From an uncultured Muribaculaceae bacterium (lineage in GTDB: Bacteria; Bacteroidota; Bacteroidia; Bacteroidales; Muribaculaceae), in contig CAJUMR010000008.1 of NCBI GenBank assembly GCA_910587475.1, positions 24,764 through 88,763 on the forward strand: DNA of 64,000 nt. The letters run 5' to 3'. Made by a program: the position numbers and the translations under genes. Of the stretch, positions 23,743-32,489 are shown in pieces (position 1 is the stretch's first letter; each line of letters begins with the position of its first letter). The notes beneath the pieces are model-generated. The model was not told the origin of the DNA. It searched no databases and saw only the letters and a program-made list of their open reading frames with translations.

Positions 23743-23767
23743 GCGGCTTCTATGCCGCTTTGCCGTT
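23734..23767 (-). terminator. Hairpin terminator after the nucleoside phosphorylase gene
   Basis: A perfect 14-bp stem, AACGGCAAAGCGGC (23734-23747) and its complement at 23754-23767, with a 6-base loop. The T-run on the minus strand is short (TTTCG), so efficiency is uncertain. Confidence 0.7.
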
Positions 23768-23789
23768 AATGTTGTCAAATTTGCTGGAA

Positions 23790-24665
23790 TCAGATGCGTT
23801 CGAGCACGGTTGCGATCAGATCGCGTATGCCCGATTTGTAGTTGGGGTTGGCAACGGTGTTGAATCTGTTGGCGATGATCGAGCATACGGTCATGGCTTT
23901 ATGTCCCATCAGTTTGCCGAGACCTTGCAGGGGTGCGCTTTCCATCTCGTAGTTGGTGATGCGGCGTCCGTTGTGCTCGAATTGTTCGATCCGGCTGTTG
24001 AGGTCGGGGTTGGCCAGAGGCAGACGCAGCTCTCGTCCTTGCGGGCCGTAGAATCCGACTGCCGAAATGGTGTTGCCGCGTACCATGTCGTCACCTCCGA
24101 TGCGGCTGACGAGTTCGGGATCAGCATCGACGACATAAGGCTTAGCCCATAGCGGGTTCCATCCGGTGTGGGCGCACAGAGCTTCTTCGAAGTCGAGGTC
24201 GGCGACATCGTTGCGTCCGGCGTAGTAGTTGAGTACACCGTCGAAACCGATTGATTTTTCGGCGATTACGGGCGTACCTAATGACAGTTCGGGCTGGAGA
24301 GCTCCCGATGTGCCGATGCGGACAAGAGTGAGCACTCGGCGGTTGTCGCGGACCTCTCGGGTCTTGAAGTCGATGTTGGCGAGAGCGTCGAGTTCATTGA
24401 TGACGATGTCGATGTTGTCGGGGCCAATGCCGTGGCTGAGACACATGATGGGTTTGCCTTTGTATGTTCCACCGATAGTGTGGAATTCGCGGGAAGACAC
24501 TTCGAATGTTTTGGTGTCGAAAAATTCGGCAACCATGTTCACGCGGCCTGGATCACCGACGAGAATGACGCGGTCGGTGAGCTGTTCGGGGAGAAGGTGG
24601 AGGTGGAATACTGATCCGTCGGGATTGATGATTAACTCTGATTCCGGGATTATTTTCTTGTTCAT
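23790..24665 (-). CDS. Nucleoside phosphorylase (uridine phosphorylase-like)
   Basis: A 291-residue protein of the PNP/UDP phosphorylase family. ILVGDPGRVNMVAEFFD near residue 40 is the phosphate-binding loop. MCLSHGIGPDNIDIVINEL and VRIGTSGALQPE are family motifs, and ITNYEMESAPL is the ribose-binding segment. It splits nucleosides into base and ribose-1-phosphate. Uridine versus purine preference cannot be fixed by eye. The ATG at 24665 begins MNKKIIPESELIINPDG; the frame upstream is not coding. Confidence 0.88.
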   Translation of the reverse strand: MNKKIIPESELIINPDGSVFHLHLLPEQLTDRVILVGDPGRVNMVAEFFDTKTFEVSSREFHTIGGTYKGKPIMCLSHGIGPDNIDIVINELDALANIDFKTREVRDNRRVLTLVRIGTSGALQPELSLGTPVIAEKSIGFDGVLNYYAGRNDVADLDFEEALCAHTGWNPLWAKPYVVDADPELVSRIGGDDMVRGNTISAVGFYGPQGRELRLPLANPDLNSRIEQFEHNGRRITNYEMESAPLQGLGKLMGHKAMTVCSIIANRFNTVANPNYKSGIRDLIATVLERI

Positions 24666-24733
24666 GGCTCGGTTTGTTTTTTTAGATAAAACAATAATGG
24701 GAGTTTGAAAGTTTCTTTTGTCGCAAGTGGCGG

Positions 24734-25873
24734 TCAGCCTCTTGCTGTGACGGCATATCGACCGCCAGGGAGGGTGATGAGCATGTCGCTCATTTCCATT
24801 TCGAAAAGCATCGAGGAGAGTTTGTTGAAGGGTAAGCCCAGCCCGACGCATATGTCATTGACGGTGTGGTCGGGATGGCTGATGATGTAGTCGGCAATCT
24901 GTCGTTGCTCGGCAGTCATCTCGAATGTCAGTGTTGTCTGGGTGTCGGGTCTGGAGCGTGTGGTCCAGTTGAGCGCTTCGATAATGTCATCGGCCGAGCG
25001 GACGATCGAAGCGGTGTTTTCGGCAATGAGGGCGTTGCATCCGCGGCTGTAAGTGTCGGTTGTCCGCCCCGGCACAGCCATCACTTCGCGGTTGTAGGCT
25101 GAAGCGATCCTTGCGGTCGACATAGCCCCTCCTTTGGTGTCGCTTTCGACGACAATGACGACGTCGGCAAGGGCGGCGACTATGCGGTTGCGAGCAAGGA
25201 AATTGCCTTTGTGGATCGGAGCTCCGGATGTATATTCTGTGACGATGGCTCCGCCTTCGCTGACGATTTTTGCAGCCGTCGACCTGTGGTCGGCAGGATA
25301 TATCGTGTTGAGACCGTGGGCGACAACCGCAGCAGTCGGTATGCCGTTGTCGAGAGCGGCTCTGTGGGCTGCGACGTCGATGCCGTAGGCGAGTCCGCTG
25401 ATGATTACGAGGCTGTCGAGAGAGTCGGCCAGGTCTGCGACGAGGTGGTTGATGAAGTCGATGCCGTAGGGCGTGGCATGGCGAGTGCCGACAATAGCCA
25501 CCGAATGGAGGCAGTCGAGGTTGCAGGGTCCGATGGAATACAATATTGCCGGAGCATCGTCGCATGACGATAATCGACGTGGGTAGGCGTCTGAGCCGAT
25601 AAATGCGGCAGTGATGGCTTTTGAGCGGATAAACCGGGCTTCTTCGGCGGCAGCCTCGAGCAAAGAGAGCCGCGACGACTGGTCGCAGATGCGCGAGTCG
25701 AGTCCGCATGAGGCCGACAGTGCTGACTGTGGAAGCGTGAAAAACGCTTCCGGCGAGCCAAGCAGACCGATCAGTCTCGATGCTGTCGACCGATTGATGC
25801 CTTTTATTTTTGAAAAGGCTATGCGTGCGACCAATGGGTCGACTGATGTCGGAAGTCCGGAATTAGCTGCCAT
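24734..25873 (-). CDS. dprA: DNA processing protein DprA
   Basis: A 379-residue protein with an N-terminal HhH/SAM-like part and the Rossmann domain typical of DprA: VGTRHATPYGIDF, ISGLAYGIDVAAHRAAL, THGLNT-like AHGLNTIYPADHR and NRIVAALADVVIVVE. A C-terminal winged helix (VNDICVGLGLPFNKLSSML) follows. DprA loads RecA onto incoming single-stranded DNA in transformation. It starts 3 bases after the thioesterase stop. Confidence 0.95.
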   Translation of the reverse strand: MAANSGLPTSVDPLVARIAFSKIKGINRSTASRLIGLLGSPEAFFTLPQSALSASCGLDSRICDQSSRLSLLEAAAEEARFIRSKAITAAFIGSDAYPRRLSSCDDAPAILYSIGPCNLDCLHSVAIVGTRHATPYGIDFINHLVADLADSLDSLVIISGLAYGIDVAAHRAALDNGIPTAAVVAHGLNTIYPADHRSTAAKIVSEGGAIVTEYTSGAPIHKGNFLARNRIVAALADVVIVVESDTKGGAMSTARIASAYNREVMAVPGRTTDTYSRGCNALIAENTASIVRSADDIIEALNWTTRSRPDTQTTLTFEMTAEQRQIADYIISHPDHTVNDICVGLGLPFNKLSSMLFEMEMSDMLITLPGGRYAVTARG

Positions 25874-25876
25874 CGG

Positions 25877-26284
25877 TCAGAGATAGTCTTTAAAGGCTTG
25901 TGCAAGAGAGTCGCCGCGGGTGAGGCGTCCGTTTTCGAGACACGCAACGCTTACGAGGGCTTTTACAACCGGAGTGCCGTCGGTTTTGTAGATATCCTGC
26001 TGAAATACAAAGAGAGGGCCGCGACGGCAGATGTTGAGCTTGCTGACAAACGACTCTCCGAGCGTAAGCGGCATTTTGTAGTCGATCTCGACTCTCGAGA
26101 GCACCGGGTCGATGCCGTTGAGGTGCATCTGTCGGAACGAAAGCCCGGCAGATTCGCAGAATTCGTGGCGGGTGTGTTCGAGATAGTGCAGGTAGACGGC
26201 GTTGTTGACGATGCCTTCGGCGTCGACTTCGTAGTCTCTCACTTTCATCGGGAGTTCGAATATGTAGCAATTATCTTTGTTCAT
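25877..26284 (-). CDS. Acyl-CoA thioesterase (4HBT/YbgC family)
   Basis: A 135-residue hot-dog-fold protein. VRDYEVDAEGIVNNAVYLHY LEHTRHEF shows the family's D-x-x-x-V/HNxxY signature. YbgC-like enzymes hydrolyse acyl-CoA or acyl-ACP thioesters. The usual catalytic YDxDxxGxVNN aspartates are kept as YEVDAEGIVNN. It overlaps the upstream Ntn hydrolase gene by 14 bases and is 3 bases from dprA, so the three form an operon. Confidence 0.88.
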   Translation of the reverse strand: MNKDNCYIFELPMKVRDYEVDAEGIVNNAVYLHYLEHTRHEFCESAGLSFRQMHLNGIDPVLSRVEIDYKMPLTLGESFVSKLNICRRGPLFVFQQDIYKTDGTPVVKALVSVACLENGRLTRGDSLAQAFKDYL

Positions 26285-27332
26285 AATTGATGATGCTTTG
26301 ATTGTGACATTGTTTCATTGTCGGGAGCAGGTAGTCGAGGTCGATGTAGCGTTGGCCGCTGCCACGGTTGACGGGGAAAGCTTTGTTGCGGCGTCGGATG
26401 GCTTCTTCGGCATCGGGAGATCTGTGGCCGGGAAGAGTAGGGCGGATGTCGTCGGGAATGTTGCCGATCGTGGCTCGCCTGACAACGGCACACGGCGGGT
26501 AGCCCAATGCGACCCACATAACCGATGAGTCGGCCTGCGCAGCCTCTATGACGACAGATGCCGTCGAGCTATGCCGGGGAATGTAGTCCTGGTCGACTAT
26601 CCAGCGGGAGCCGGCTGTCGCTGCGTCGCCGCCAATGAGCGAATGGTAGAACGAGCGGCTGAGGCCTTCGGTGAAGTCGGACGGAGTGAGACGTCGGCCG
26701 TCGGAAGTCATAGCAGCGATGAGATGGCGGGCGTTGTCGTAGCGTATGTAACCGTAGCCTTCGGTGCTGTCGCCTGATAACGAGAAGTTTGTGCGCACGA
26801 TTATTCCGTCGGGCGAATCGCTCAGATCGTAGCGTCTGAATTTGAAGTCATCGGTTTCGAAGAACGCGCCGTTGCCTTGAGAGTCGACCACCCCGAAGTT
26901 GGCTTGAACGCCCAACGGTTTCGGAAGCTGCCGCAGCAGATGGCTGAAGTCGTCGACCGACGAGCATGTCTGCAATGCGATGGTCATCAGTGCACCTTCG
27001 CGGTCTTTGTAGGCGGCTGTGTCGGGCGCGAGGTTATAGGAGGCGGTGTTCATGATGGCGAAGCCAGAGTCGTTGACACCTATCCATGCTTCAGAAAGCA
27101 GAGAGTCACCGGCGTTGAACAGGGCTATGTAGCCGTGGTGTCCATCGGCAGGGGGGACATGTTCGACAAAGTTGCTTTCGCAGCTGGTGTCGCGGTGTTT
27201 CCAGAGCATTGGCTTGCCTGAAGCCGATGCTCTGCCGCTTATGATCGCAGATGTGCATGCTTCGGCGATCGGCGATGAAAAGATCATTGCCAACACTATG
27301 CAAAAGGCCGATGTCCTGAGTTGCGGAGACAT
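26271..27332 (-). CDS. Secreted C45-type Ntn hydrolase
   Basis: A 353-residue protein with a signal peptide ending SSPIAEA, immediately followed by CTSAIISGRASASGKPMLWK. The cysteine that becomes N-terminal after cleavage is the expected nucleophile of the penicillin-acylase/AAT-like Ntn superfamily. Further motifs WIGVNDSGFAIMNTASYNL and NFGVVDSQGNGAFFE fit C45 proteins. It would act in the periplasm on an amide substrate that is not known. It overlaps the thioesterase gene by 14 bases. Confidence 0.8.
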   Translation of the reverse strand: MSPQLRTSAFCIVLAMIFSSPIAEACTSAIISGRASASGKPMLWKHRDTSCESNFVEHVPPADGHHGYIALFNAGDSLLSEAWIGVNDSGFAIMNTASYNLAPDTAAYKDREGALMTIALQTCSSVDDFSHLLRQLPKPLGVQANFGVVDSQGNGAFFETDDFKFRRYDLSDSPDGIIVRTNFSLSGDSTEGYGYIRYDNARHLIAAMTSDGRRLTPSDFTEGLSRSFYHSLIGGDAATAGSRWIVDQDYIPRHSSTASVVIEAAQADSSVMWVALGYPPCAVVRRATIGNIPDDIRPTLPGHRSPDAEEAIRRRNKAFPVNRGSGQRYIDLDYLLPTMKQCHNQSIINYEQR

Positions 27333-27368
27333 GTGTCGATCGATTGGTTGGCTGACGCCCGATAGCTG

Positions 27369-28460
27369 TTATTCGTCGACCGGACCGAGGAGCAGGATGG
27401 CGCCGGTGGTGGGGTCGATCTGAAGTTTTGACGGTTGCTTCTTGTCAGTGAACAATTTAGGGTCGAGGCCGAATGTGACACCGAGTTGCGCGAGCGATAT
27501 TTCTTCGCGAGCGATCTGCTGACCTTTGTAGGTCAGTGTCACGGCTGCACGTCCGGGGATGTTGTAGGTCAGGCCACCCTTTGGAAATGCTTTCAACTCG
27601 CCTTTCTCGTTGACCGGCAGTTCTCCCTGTTCGATTATGTCGACAGATATGTAGATAGGTTCGCCTGAAAGGTCGTTGGCGTCGATGATGCCGTCGGTGG
27701 GCGAGAGTCTGACAAAAAGTTCGTCGTTGATGCTTTCGCTGTCGGGCTCGAATGTTACGGTCGAAACGGTAGTGTAGGTTTTGGTAGTGCCTTCGAACAT
27801 GGCTGTCAGGGCAGCTTCCTGCGCGGCAAGGTTGTCGAGGGCAAGCTGCATCGATTTTCCATCGGGAGGGGTGTTGTCGGCTTGACCGGAAATGAGGTCG
27901 GAGCGGGTCTCACGCAGCTCGAAAATGCGCTGGGCTGCAAGGTCGGCGCGTTTTGAGAGCGAAGAGCTGAGGGTCATCTCCTGAGTGACTGCTTGTCCGG
28001 CGGCGGCAGTCTCGAGCGGAGTGGGAGCTGCGTCGACAGGTTCGGGCAGCTCGATTTCCGGAAATTCGGGTGTCTGCTCGGTGTTGACCGCAACAAGGCA
28101 GTTGTTGTCGGCGAGGATGATGTAGGGCGTTGCTCCGGCCTTGAACTGTACGAGCCATTGGTTGTCTTGGTCAGCTACGCCGCGCGGGACAATCGTTACG
28201 CTCTTGATATTTACTGATTTTGACGGGCTGGTGATCGCATCGTTCTTGCCGAGTTTGAGTTTGGCGTAGTTGTAGAATTCGCCGGGCTTTTTCTCGGTGT
28301 GTTCTGCTTCGATCGTAATGTCGAGCACGGTTCTTGGAAGCGAGTATATCAGGCCGTATTCGTTGGCTTTTGACGCAGTCAGTTTTTGGGCAGACTGTGC
28401 TTGCATGCCGAAGGCCGACAGTGTGAGGGCGGTGGCTGCTATGTAGGTTGATATTCTCAT
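27369..28460 (-). CDS. DUF4831 family protein
   Basis: A 363-residue secreted protein. The signal TYIAATALTLSAFGMQAQSA is followed by NEYGLIYSLPRTVLDITIEA, the DUF4831 start, then KLTDKKQPS-like FTDKKQPSKLQIDPTTGAIL at the end. The family is restricted to Bacteroidetes and has no known function. It has a predicted periplasmic or outer-membrane location. No partner is obvious. Confidence 0.85.
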   Translation of the reverse strand: MRISTYIAATALTLSAFGMQAQSAQKLTASKANEYGLIYSLPRTVLDITIEAEHTEKKPGEFYNYAKLKLGKNDAITSPSKSVNIKSVTIVPRGVADQDNQWLVQFKAGATPYIILADNNCLVAVNTEQTPEFPEIELPEPVDAAPTPLETAAAGQAVTQEMTLSSSLSKRADLAAQRIFELRETRSDLISGQADNTPPDGKSMQLALDNLAAQEAALTAMFEGTTKTYTTVSTVTFEPDSESINDELFVRLSPTDGIIDANDLSGEPIYISVDIIEQGELPVNEKGELKAFPKGGLTYNIPGRAAVTLTYKGQQIAREEISLAQLGVTFGLDPKLFTDKKQPSKLQIDPTTGAILLLGPVDE

Positions 28461-28517
28461 TATAGTATCTTCGGTTAATCGTTGTTTTTTTATTTGACGT
28501 TGAGAGATGTTGATGGT

Positions 28518-30062
28518 TTAACGGTTGTCGGGCTGCTGCATCACGGCTTTGATGGCGCGCCCGACGTTGTCGGCGACATCGTCGGCACACACGCCGTAGG
28601 ATCCGTGCTGGCTTTCGGCGATCTGTCCTGCCACACCATGGACATATACGGCTGCGATCGATGCGATCTCAGGTTTCATGCCTTGGGCGATAAAGCCAGC
28701 CATGAGCCCTGTGAGCACATCTCCGGTGCCTGCGGTCGCGAGGGCCGGTGTGCCTGATGAGTTGTAGAAAACCTTGCCGTCAGGTCGGACTGTGGCGGTG
28801 TAGTAGCCTTTGAGTACGATTATAATCTTATAGGTCTTCGACACGTCGATGGCCTTGGCCAGTCGGGCGGATGATGATGGCTGAGGCCCGAAAATGCGGT
28901 CAAACTCCGAGGCGTGGGGAGTGATGACCGAGAGCACGGGCAGGAAGTCGAGCATCGAAGGCCTTATTGCGATGCAATTGAGCGCGTCGGCGTCGAGAAT
29001 GACGGGGCGGTTGTTGGCCGCAGCGATTTTCAGAAAAGCCTCAAGAGAGCGTATGGTAGCGTCGGATGTGCCGATGCCCGGTCCGATAGCAACGGCCGAA
29101 TAATTATGGGTCAGCTCGATGTTCTCGATTGCATACTCGCCGCTGTCGCACTGGAAGAGAGCCGACGGGACGGTAGATTGAAGGATGTTGAACCCGCAAC
29201 GTGGTGCATGGCAAGTCACTTTGCCGCATCCCGAACGCGCGGCGGCTTTTGTGGCAAGCACGGCTGCCCCCATCATGCCGTAGGAACCGGCAAATATGAT
29301 GGCGCTTCCGTAGTAGTTCTTCGACGAGTCGGAGGGGCGTGGGCGCAGACGTTTGCTTATGTTGGCGGCTTCGATCAGGAAGTGGGAGTTGCGTGTCTGG
29401 TGGATTGCCACGATACTCGGCTCAGGGCCGATGAGCTTCCATTGTCCGACGAGTTCGATGTTTTCGTTGATGAAGAACGACAGTTTTGGCAGCATTACCG
29501 ACAAGGTTACGTCGGCGTGGATGATCTTGCTGTTGATGAGCCCCGACATGGGGTTGCCGGGTAGGCCCGACGGCGAGTCGATGGCAATGATCTTTGCTCC
29601 GGAGTCGTTGATGTTCCCGACGAGGATCTGATAGCCTCGCGACAGCGGTCCGTTGATGTCGCTGCCGAACAAACCGTCGACGACGACCATGCCGGTGTCG
29701 AGCTCGGGCATCGAAAATCTCATGCCGGTAACCTCGGTGAGCACTTTTTCGCTCGAGCAGCCGATGAATTGTTGCCTGCATAGATCGCATTCCGGCGTCA
29801 GCCTGTTGCCGCCGATGTTGAACAGAAAAGCGTAGGGAGTGTATCCTTTTTCAAAGAGTCTCACCCCTGCCGCGAGAGCATACGCACCGCAGTCGTCGGG
29901 CCCGGCAAAGATTACTACAGGCGTAGAACGGTCGTGACCGGCTATGATTTCGTCGGCAATGTCATTGCCGATCATATCGATCAACTGCTGTTTGCCTATG
30001 CCGAGTTCGGCGAGGGTCAATTGCTCTATTTTATGTATGTCGTCCTGCGAAAATAGTTTCAT
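28518..30062 (-). CDS. nnr: Bifunctional NAD(P)HX epimerase/dehydratase
   Basis: A 514-residue protein that repairs hydrated NAD(P)H. The N-terminal YjeF epimerase half includes VVIFAGPDDCGAYALAAGV and VVVDGLFGSD. The C-terminal ribokinase-like ADP-dependent dehydratase half contains GSYGMMGAAVLATKAAARSG, PVILDADALNCIA and PALATAGTGDVLTGLMAGF, the latter holding the catalytic GTGD motif. Its length fits the fused enzyme. A full-consensus promoter lies at 30127-30157. Confidence 0.95.
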   Translation of the reverse strand: MKLFSQDDIHKIEQLTLAELGIGKQQLIDMIGNDIADEIIAGHDRSTPVVIFAGPDDCGAYALAAGVRLFEKGYTPYAFLFNIGGNRLTPECDLCRQQFIGCSSEKVLTEVTGMRFSMPELDTGMVVVDGLFGSDINGPLSRGYQILVGNINDSGAKIIAIDSPSGLPGNPMSGLINSKIIHADVTLSVMLPKLSFFINENIELVGQWKLIGPEPSIVAIHQTRNSHFLIEAANISKRLRPRPSDSSKNYYGSAIIFAGSYGMMGAAVLATKAAARSGCGKVTCHAPRCGFNILQSTVPSALFQCDSGEYAIENIELTHNYSAVAIGPGIGTSDATIRSLEAFLKIAAANNRPVILDADALNCIAIRPSMLDFLPVLSVITPHASEFDRIFGPQPSSSARLAKAIDVSKTYKIIIVLKGYYTATVRPDGKVFYNSSGTPALATAGTGDVLTGLMAGFIAQGMKPEIASIAAVYVHGVAGQIAESQHGSYGVCADDVADNVGRAIKAVMQQPDNR

Positions 30063-30126
30063 TATTTATGATAGTGATCATCGGCTCTATTTCCGGTTTA
30101 TGGGGAAGGATCTGCGATAATCATTA

Positions 30127-30157
30127 CAAAATTACAGAAAATATCGGTCTAATCAAA
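30127..30157 (-). promoter_or_regulatory. Promoter of nnr
   Basis: Minus-strand TTTG (30157-30154), a 19-base spacer and TAATTTTG (30134-30127). The predicted leader is about 58 bases. It lies in the 436-base gene-free stretch 30063-30498. Confidence 0.7.
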
Positions 30158-30329
30158 TAACGCGAGTGGCGATTTGTCAGGCTGTTTGTCGCATGATCGA
30201 GATAATATGCAGATTATTAGCGGTGTAGTGAAGTGGTGGAAAAATAGTTATGTTTAAATAATGTTAAGGAGAGATTTTTTATCGGGAAAAATTATGCTGT
30301 ACAACATAAAAATACTAACTTTGCATCAG

Positions 30330-30393
30330 TTTTTCATGGTATTAGATTTAAGGTAAGAAGATTATTCGTCGTGATGACGGATAATTTTTTTTA
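30330..30393 (+). ncRNA. Candidate small RNA with promoter box and terminator
   Basis: A TAACTTTG box at 30316-30323 is followed about 40 bases later by a 10-bp hairpin, ATTATTCGTC (30361-30370) with GACGGATAAT (30376-30385), and a run of eight T. No reading frame of note lies between. The -33 box is not consensus. The region holds the string ATGGTATTAGATTTAAGG, which I have an unverified impression of recurring in Bacteroidales genomes. The transcript would be about 60-65 bases. Confidence 0.5.
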
Positions 30394-30413
30394 ATGCCTC
30401 AAACTAAGCAAAA

Positions 30414-30443
30414 GAGCTCGCCGGACATAGGTCAGGCGAGCTC
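30414..30443. terminator. Hairpin terminator downstream of hisS
   Basis: A perfect 9-bp stem, GAGCTCGCC (30414-30422) with GGCGAGCTC (30435-30443), flanked by AAAA on one side and TTCGTTT on the other. It lies about 55 bases past the hisS stop on the minus strand and can also back up the candidate small RNA's terminator. Confidence 0.7.
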
Positions 30444-30498
30444 TTCGTTTAGGCGCGTATCCATCCATATCCGCGCCTTGTAGGTGTAAGGCTGTATG

Positions 30499-31860
30499 TT
30501 ATTTCAGAATTTCGATCAGCTTGTCGACAGGCACCTGCTGCTGTTCGCCCGACGCAAGGTTTTTGATTGTGACAGAGTTGTCGGCCATTTCGCTTTCACC
30601 GATAATACCAACGAAAGGTATCTGCATGCTGTCGGCGTAGCCGATCTGTTTTTTCATTTTTGCAGCTTCGGGATAGATCTCAGCGGAAATTCCGGCCTGA
30701 CGGAGAGTCTTGATCACTTTGAGCGATGCTTCAGCTTCTTTTGCTCCGAAGTTAGCGAAAATGATCTTTGCGGCGGCCTTGGTGTCGGCGGGGTAGAGGT
30801 TGAGGGTGTTGAGCACGTCGTAGATGCGGTCGGCGCCGAACGATATGCCGACACCCGATAGTCCGGGCATGCCGAATACACCGGTGAGATTGTCGTAGCG
30901 ACCTCCGCCTGTGATGCTGCCGATCTCGACATCGAGAGCCTTCACTTCGATAATGGTGCCGGTGTAATAGTTGAGTCCTCGGGCGAGCGACACATCGAGA
31001 TCGAGTTCGGCTCTCAATCCGAGAGCTACGGTTGTGTCAGCTACGAATTTCAGTTCTTCGACACCTTTCGAGCCAGTTTCGTTGCCTTCGAGAATGGCGC
31101 TCAGAGCATCGAGTCTCTCCTGCAGCGATCCGCTGATCGAGAGAATGGGGCGCAGTGCGTTGATAGCGTCTTCTGAAAGGCCTCGGTCGGCAAGCTCTTC
31201 GTTGACCTTGTCGAGACCGATTTTTTCGATTTTGTCAATAGCGACGGTTATATCAATCAGTTTGTCGGGGGCACCGATCACTTCGGCGATGCCTGCGAGA
31301 ACTTTGCGGTTGTTGAGTTTGATGGCTATGCGAATGCCGAGACGGGCAAACACTTCGTCGATCATCTGGAGGAGTTCGACCTCGTTGTAGAGCGATTCGC
31401 TGCCGACAACGTCGGCGTCGCATTGATAGAATTCGCGGTAGCGGCCTTTCTGGGGACGGTCGGCTCTCCAGACGGGCTGGATCTGGAAACGCTTGAAAGG
31501 CATCTGCAGATCGTTGCGGTGCTGGACTACAAAGCGTGCGAACGGCACAGTCAGGTCGTAACGCAGACCTTTCTCGCAGATTTTAGCAGCGAGACGGGTT
31601 GTCTCGTTGTTGTCGATCAGCGCTTTGTCGACGCCGTTCAGGTAGTCGCCTGAATTGAGGATCTTAAACAGAAGTCTGTCACCTTCTTCGCCGTACTTGC
31701 CCATGAGAGTGGACAGGTTTTCCATCGCCGGTGTTTCGATCTGGCGGAAGCCGAACAGGTGGAATACGTTGCGGATGGTGTCGAATATATAGTTGCGTTT
31801 AGCCATTTCTTCGGCTGTGAAGTCGCGAGTGCCTTTGGGAATTGACGGTTTTTGTGCCAT
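30499..31860 (-). CDS. hisS: Histidyl-tRNA synthetase
   Basis: A 453-residue class II aminoacyl-tRNA synthetase that charges tRNA-His. KPSIPKGTRDFTAEEMAKR is the N-terminal start, then YRYDL-like LRYDLTVPFARFV (motif 2 side), RPQKGRYREFYQCDADVVG, and the catalytic GRYDNLTGVFG. The anticodon-binding domain lies at the C-terminus. The ATG at 31860 is chosen because the longer frame upstream is not conserved in sense. A TAATTTTG box sits at 31892-31885. The tRNA it charges is also in this window at 43750. Confidence 0.96.
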   Translation of the reverse strand: MAQKPSIPKGTRDFTAEEMAKRNYIFDTIRNVFHLFGFRQIETPAMENLSTLMGKYGEEGDRLLFKILNSGDYLNGVDKALIDNNETTRLAAKICEKGLRYDLTVPFARFVVQHRNDLQMPFKRFQIQPVWRADRPQKGRYREFYQCDADVVGSESLYNEVELLQMIDEVFARLGIRIAIKLNNRKVLAGIAEVIGAPDKLIDITVAIDKIEKIGLDKVNEELADRGLSEDAINALRPILSISGSLQERLDALSAILEGNETGSKGVEELKFVADTTVALGLRAELDLDVSLARGLNYYTGTIIEVKALDVEIGSITGGGRYDNLTGVFGMPGLSGVGISFGADRIYDVLNTLNLYPADTKAAAKIIFANFGAKEAEASLKVIKTLRQAGISAEIYPEAAKMKKQIGYADSMQIPFVGIIGESEMADNSVTIKNLASGEQQQVPVDKLIEILK

Positions 31861-31916
31861 TTTACAATAGATTGATTTACTCGGCAAAATTACGTAAAAA
31901 ATAGTAATTTTGCAGT

Positions 31917-32480
31917 ATGGAAACCTCAGAAACATCATTCAATGACATGCAAAGCGTGAAACGCAATTTTTTTGCGATGCGCAACGGCGTGATCGCCGAC
32001 ACGTTGAGACGATCGGGCAGCCCGTTCCGGATCATTTTCGGACTGAATTTGCCCCAGCTAAGCGAGATCGCGTCGCGGACGCCTCATGACATGGATCTGG
32101 CCGAGCGGCTTTGGGCCAACACTACGACGCGCGAGAGCATGATGATGGCTCCGATGCTCATCGACCGCAGCGTGTTCACAGCCGACGATGCTCGGCGATG
32201 GATAGCGACGATACCGGCACGTGAGGTCGCAGACATTATTTGTCTGAAGCTGCTGCGCCACATGGACTATGCTGCCGAGCTTGCCGAAGAACTTGCAGAG
32301 TCACCGTCGGCAATGAGCCGTTACACCGGAGTGAGGCTGATGTTCAATCTTGTTGCCGCTGATCCTCGCCGTGCGATGGCTTATGCCGGCCGCATGCTCG
32401 AAGTGGAGACTGATTCCGGCTGCCGGGCTGTGGCTCAGCAGTTGCGCGAGGAATGTGAGTTTCTGCTTGACGATAAATAA
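31917..32480 (+). CDS. DNA alkylation repair (AlkD-like HEAT) protein
   Basis: A 187-residue protein of helical HEAT-like repeats. GVIADTLRRSGSPFRIIFGL, NLPQLSEIASRTPHDMDLAE and RLWANTTTRESMMMAPML are the AlkD-family core. AlkD flips no base but removes bulky alkylated bases. The protein is shorter than canonical AlkD (about 230 aa). An in-frame ATG at 31947 begins MQSVKRNFFAMRNG and may be the true start, since the promoter box TAATTTTG at 31905-31912 ends only 4 bases before 31917. Confidence 0.8.
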   Translation: METSETSFNDMQSVKRNFFAMRNGVIADTLRRSGSPFRIIFGLNLPQLSEIASRTPHDMDLAERLWANTTTRESMMMAPMLIDRSVFTADDARRWIATIPAREVADIICLKLLRHMDYAAELAEELAESPSAMSRYTGVRLMFNLVAADPRRAMAYAGRMLEVETDSGCRAVAQQLREECEFLLDDK

Positions 32481-32489
32481 ATGTAAACG

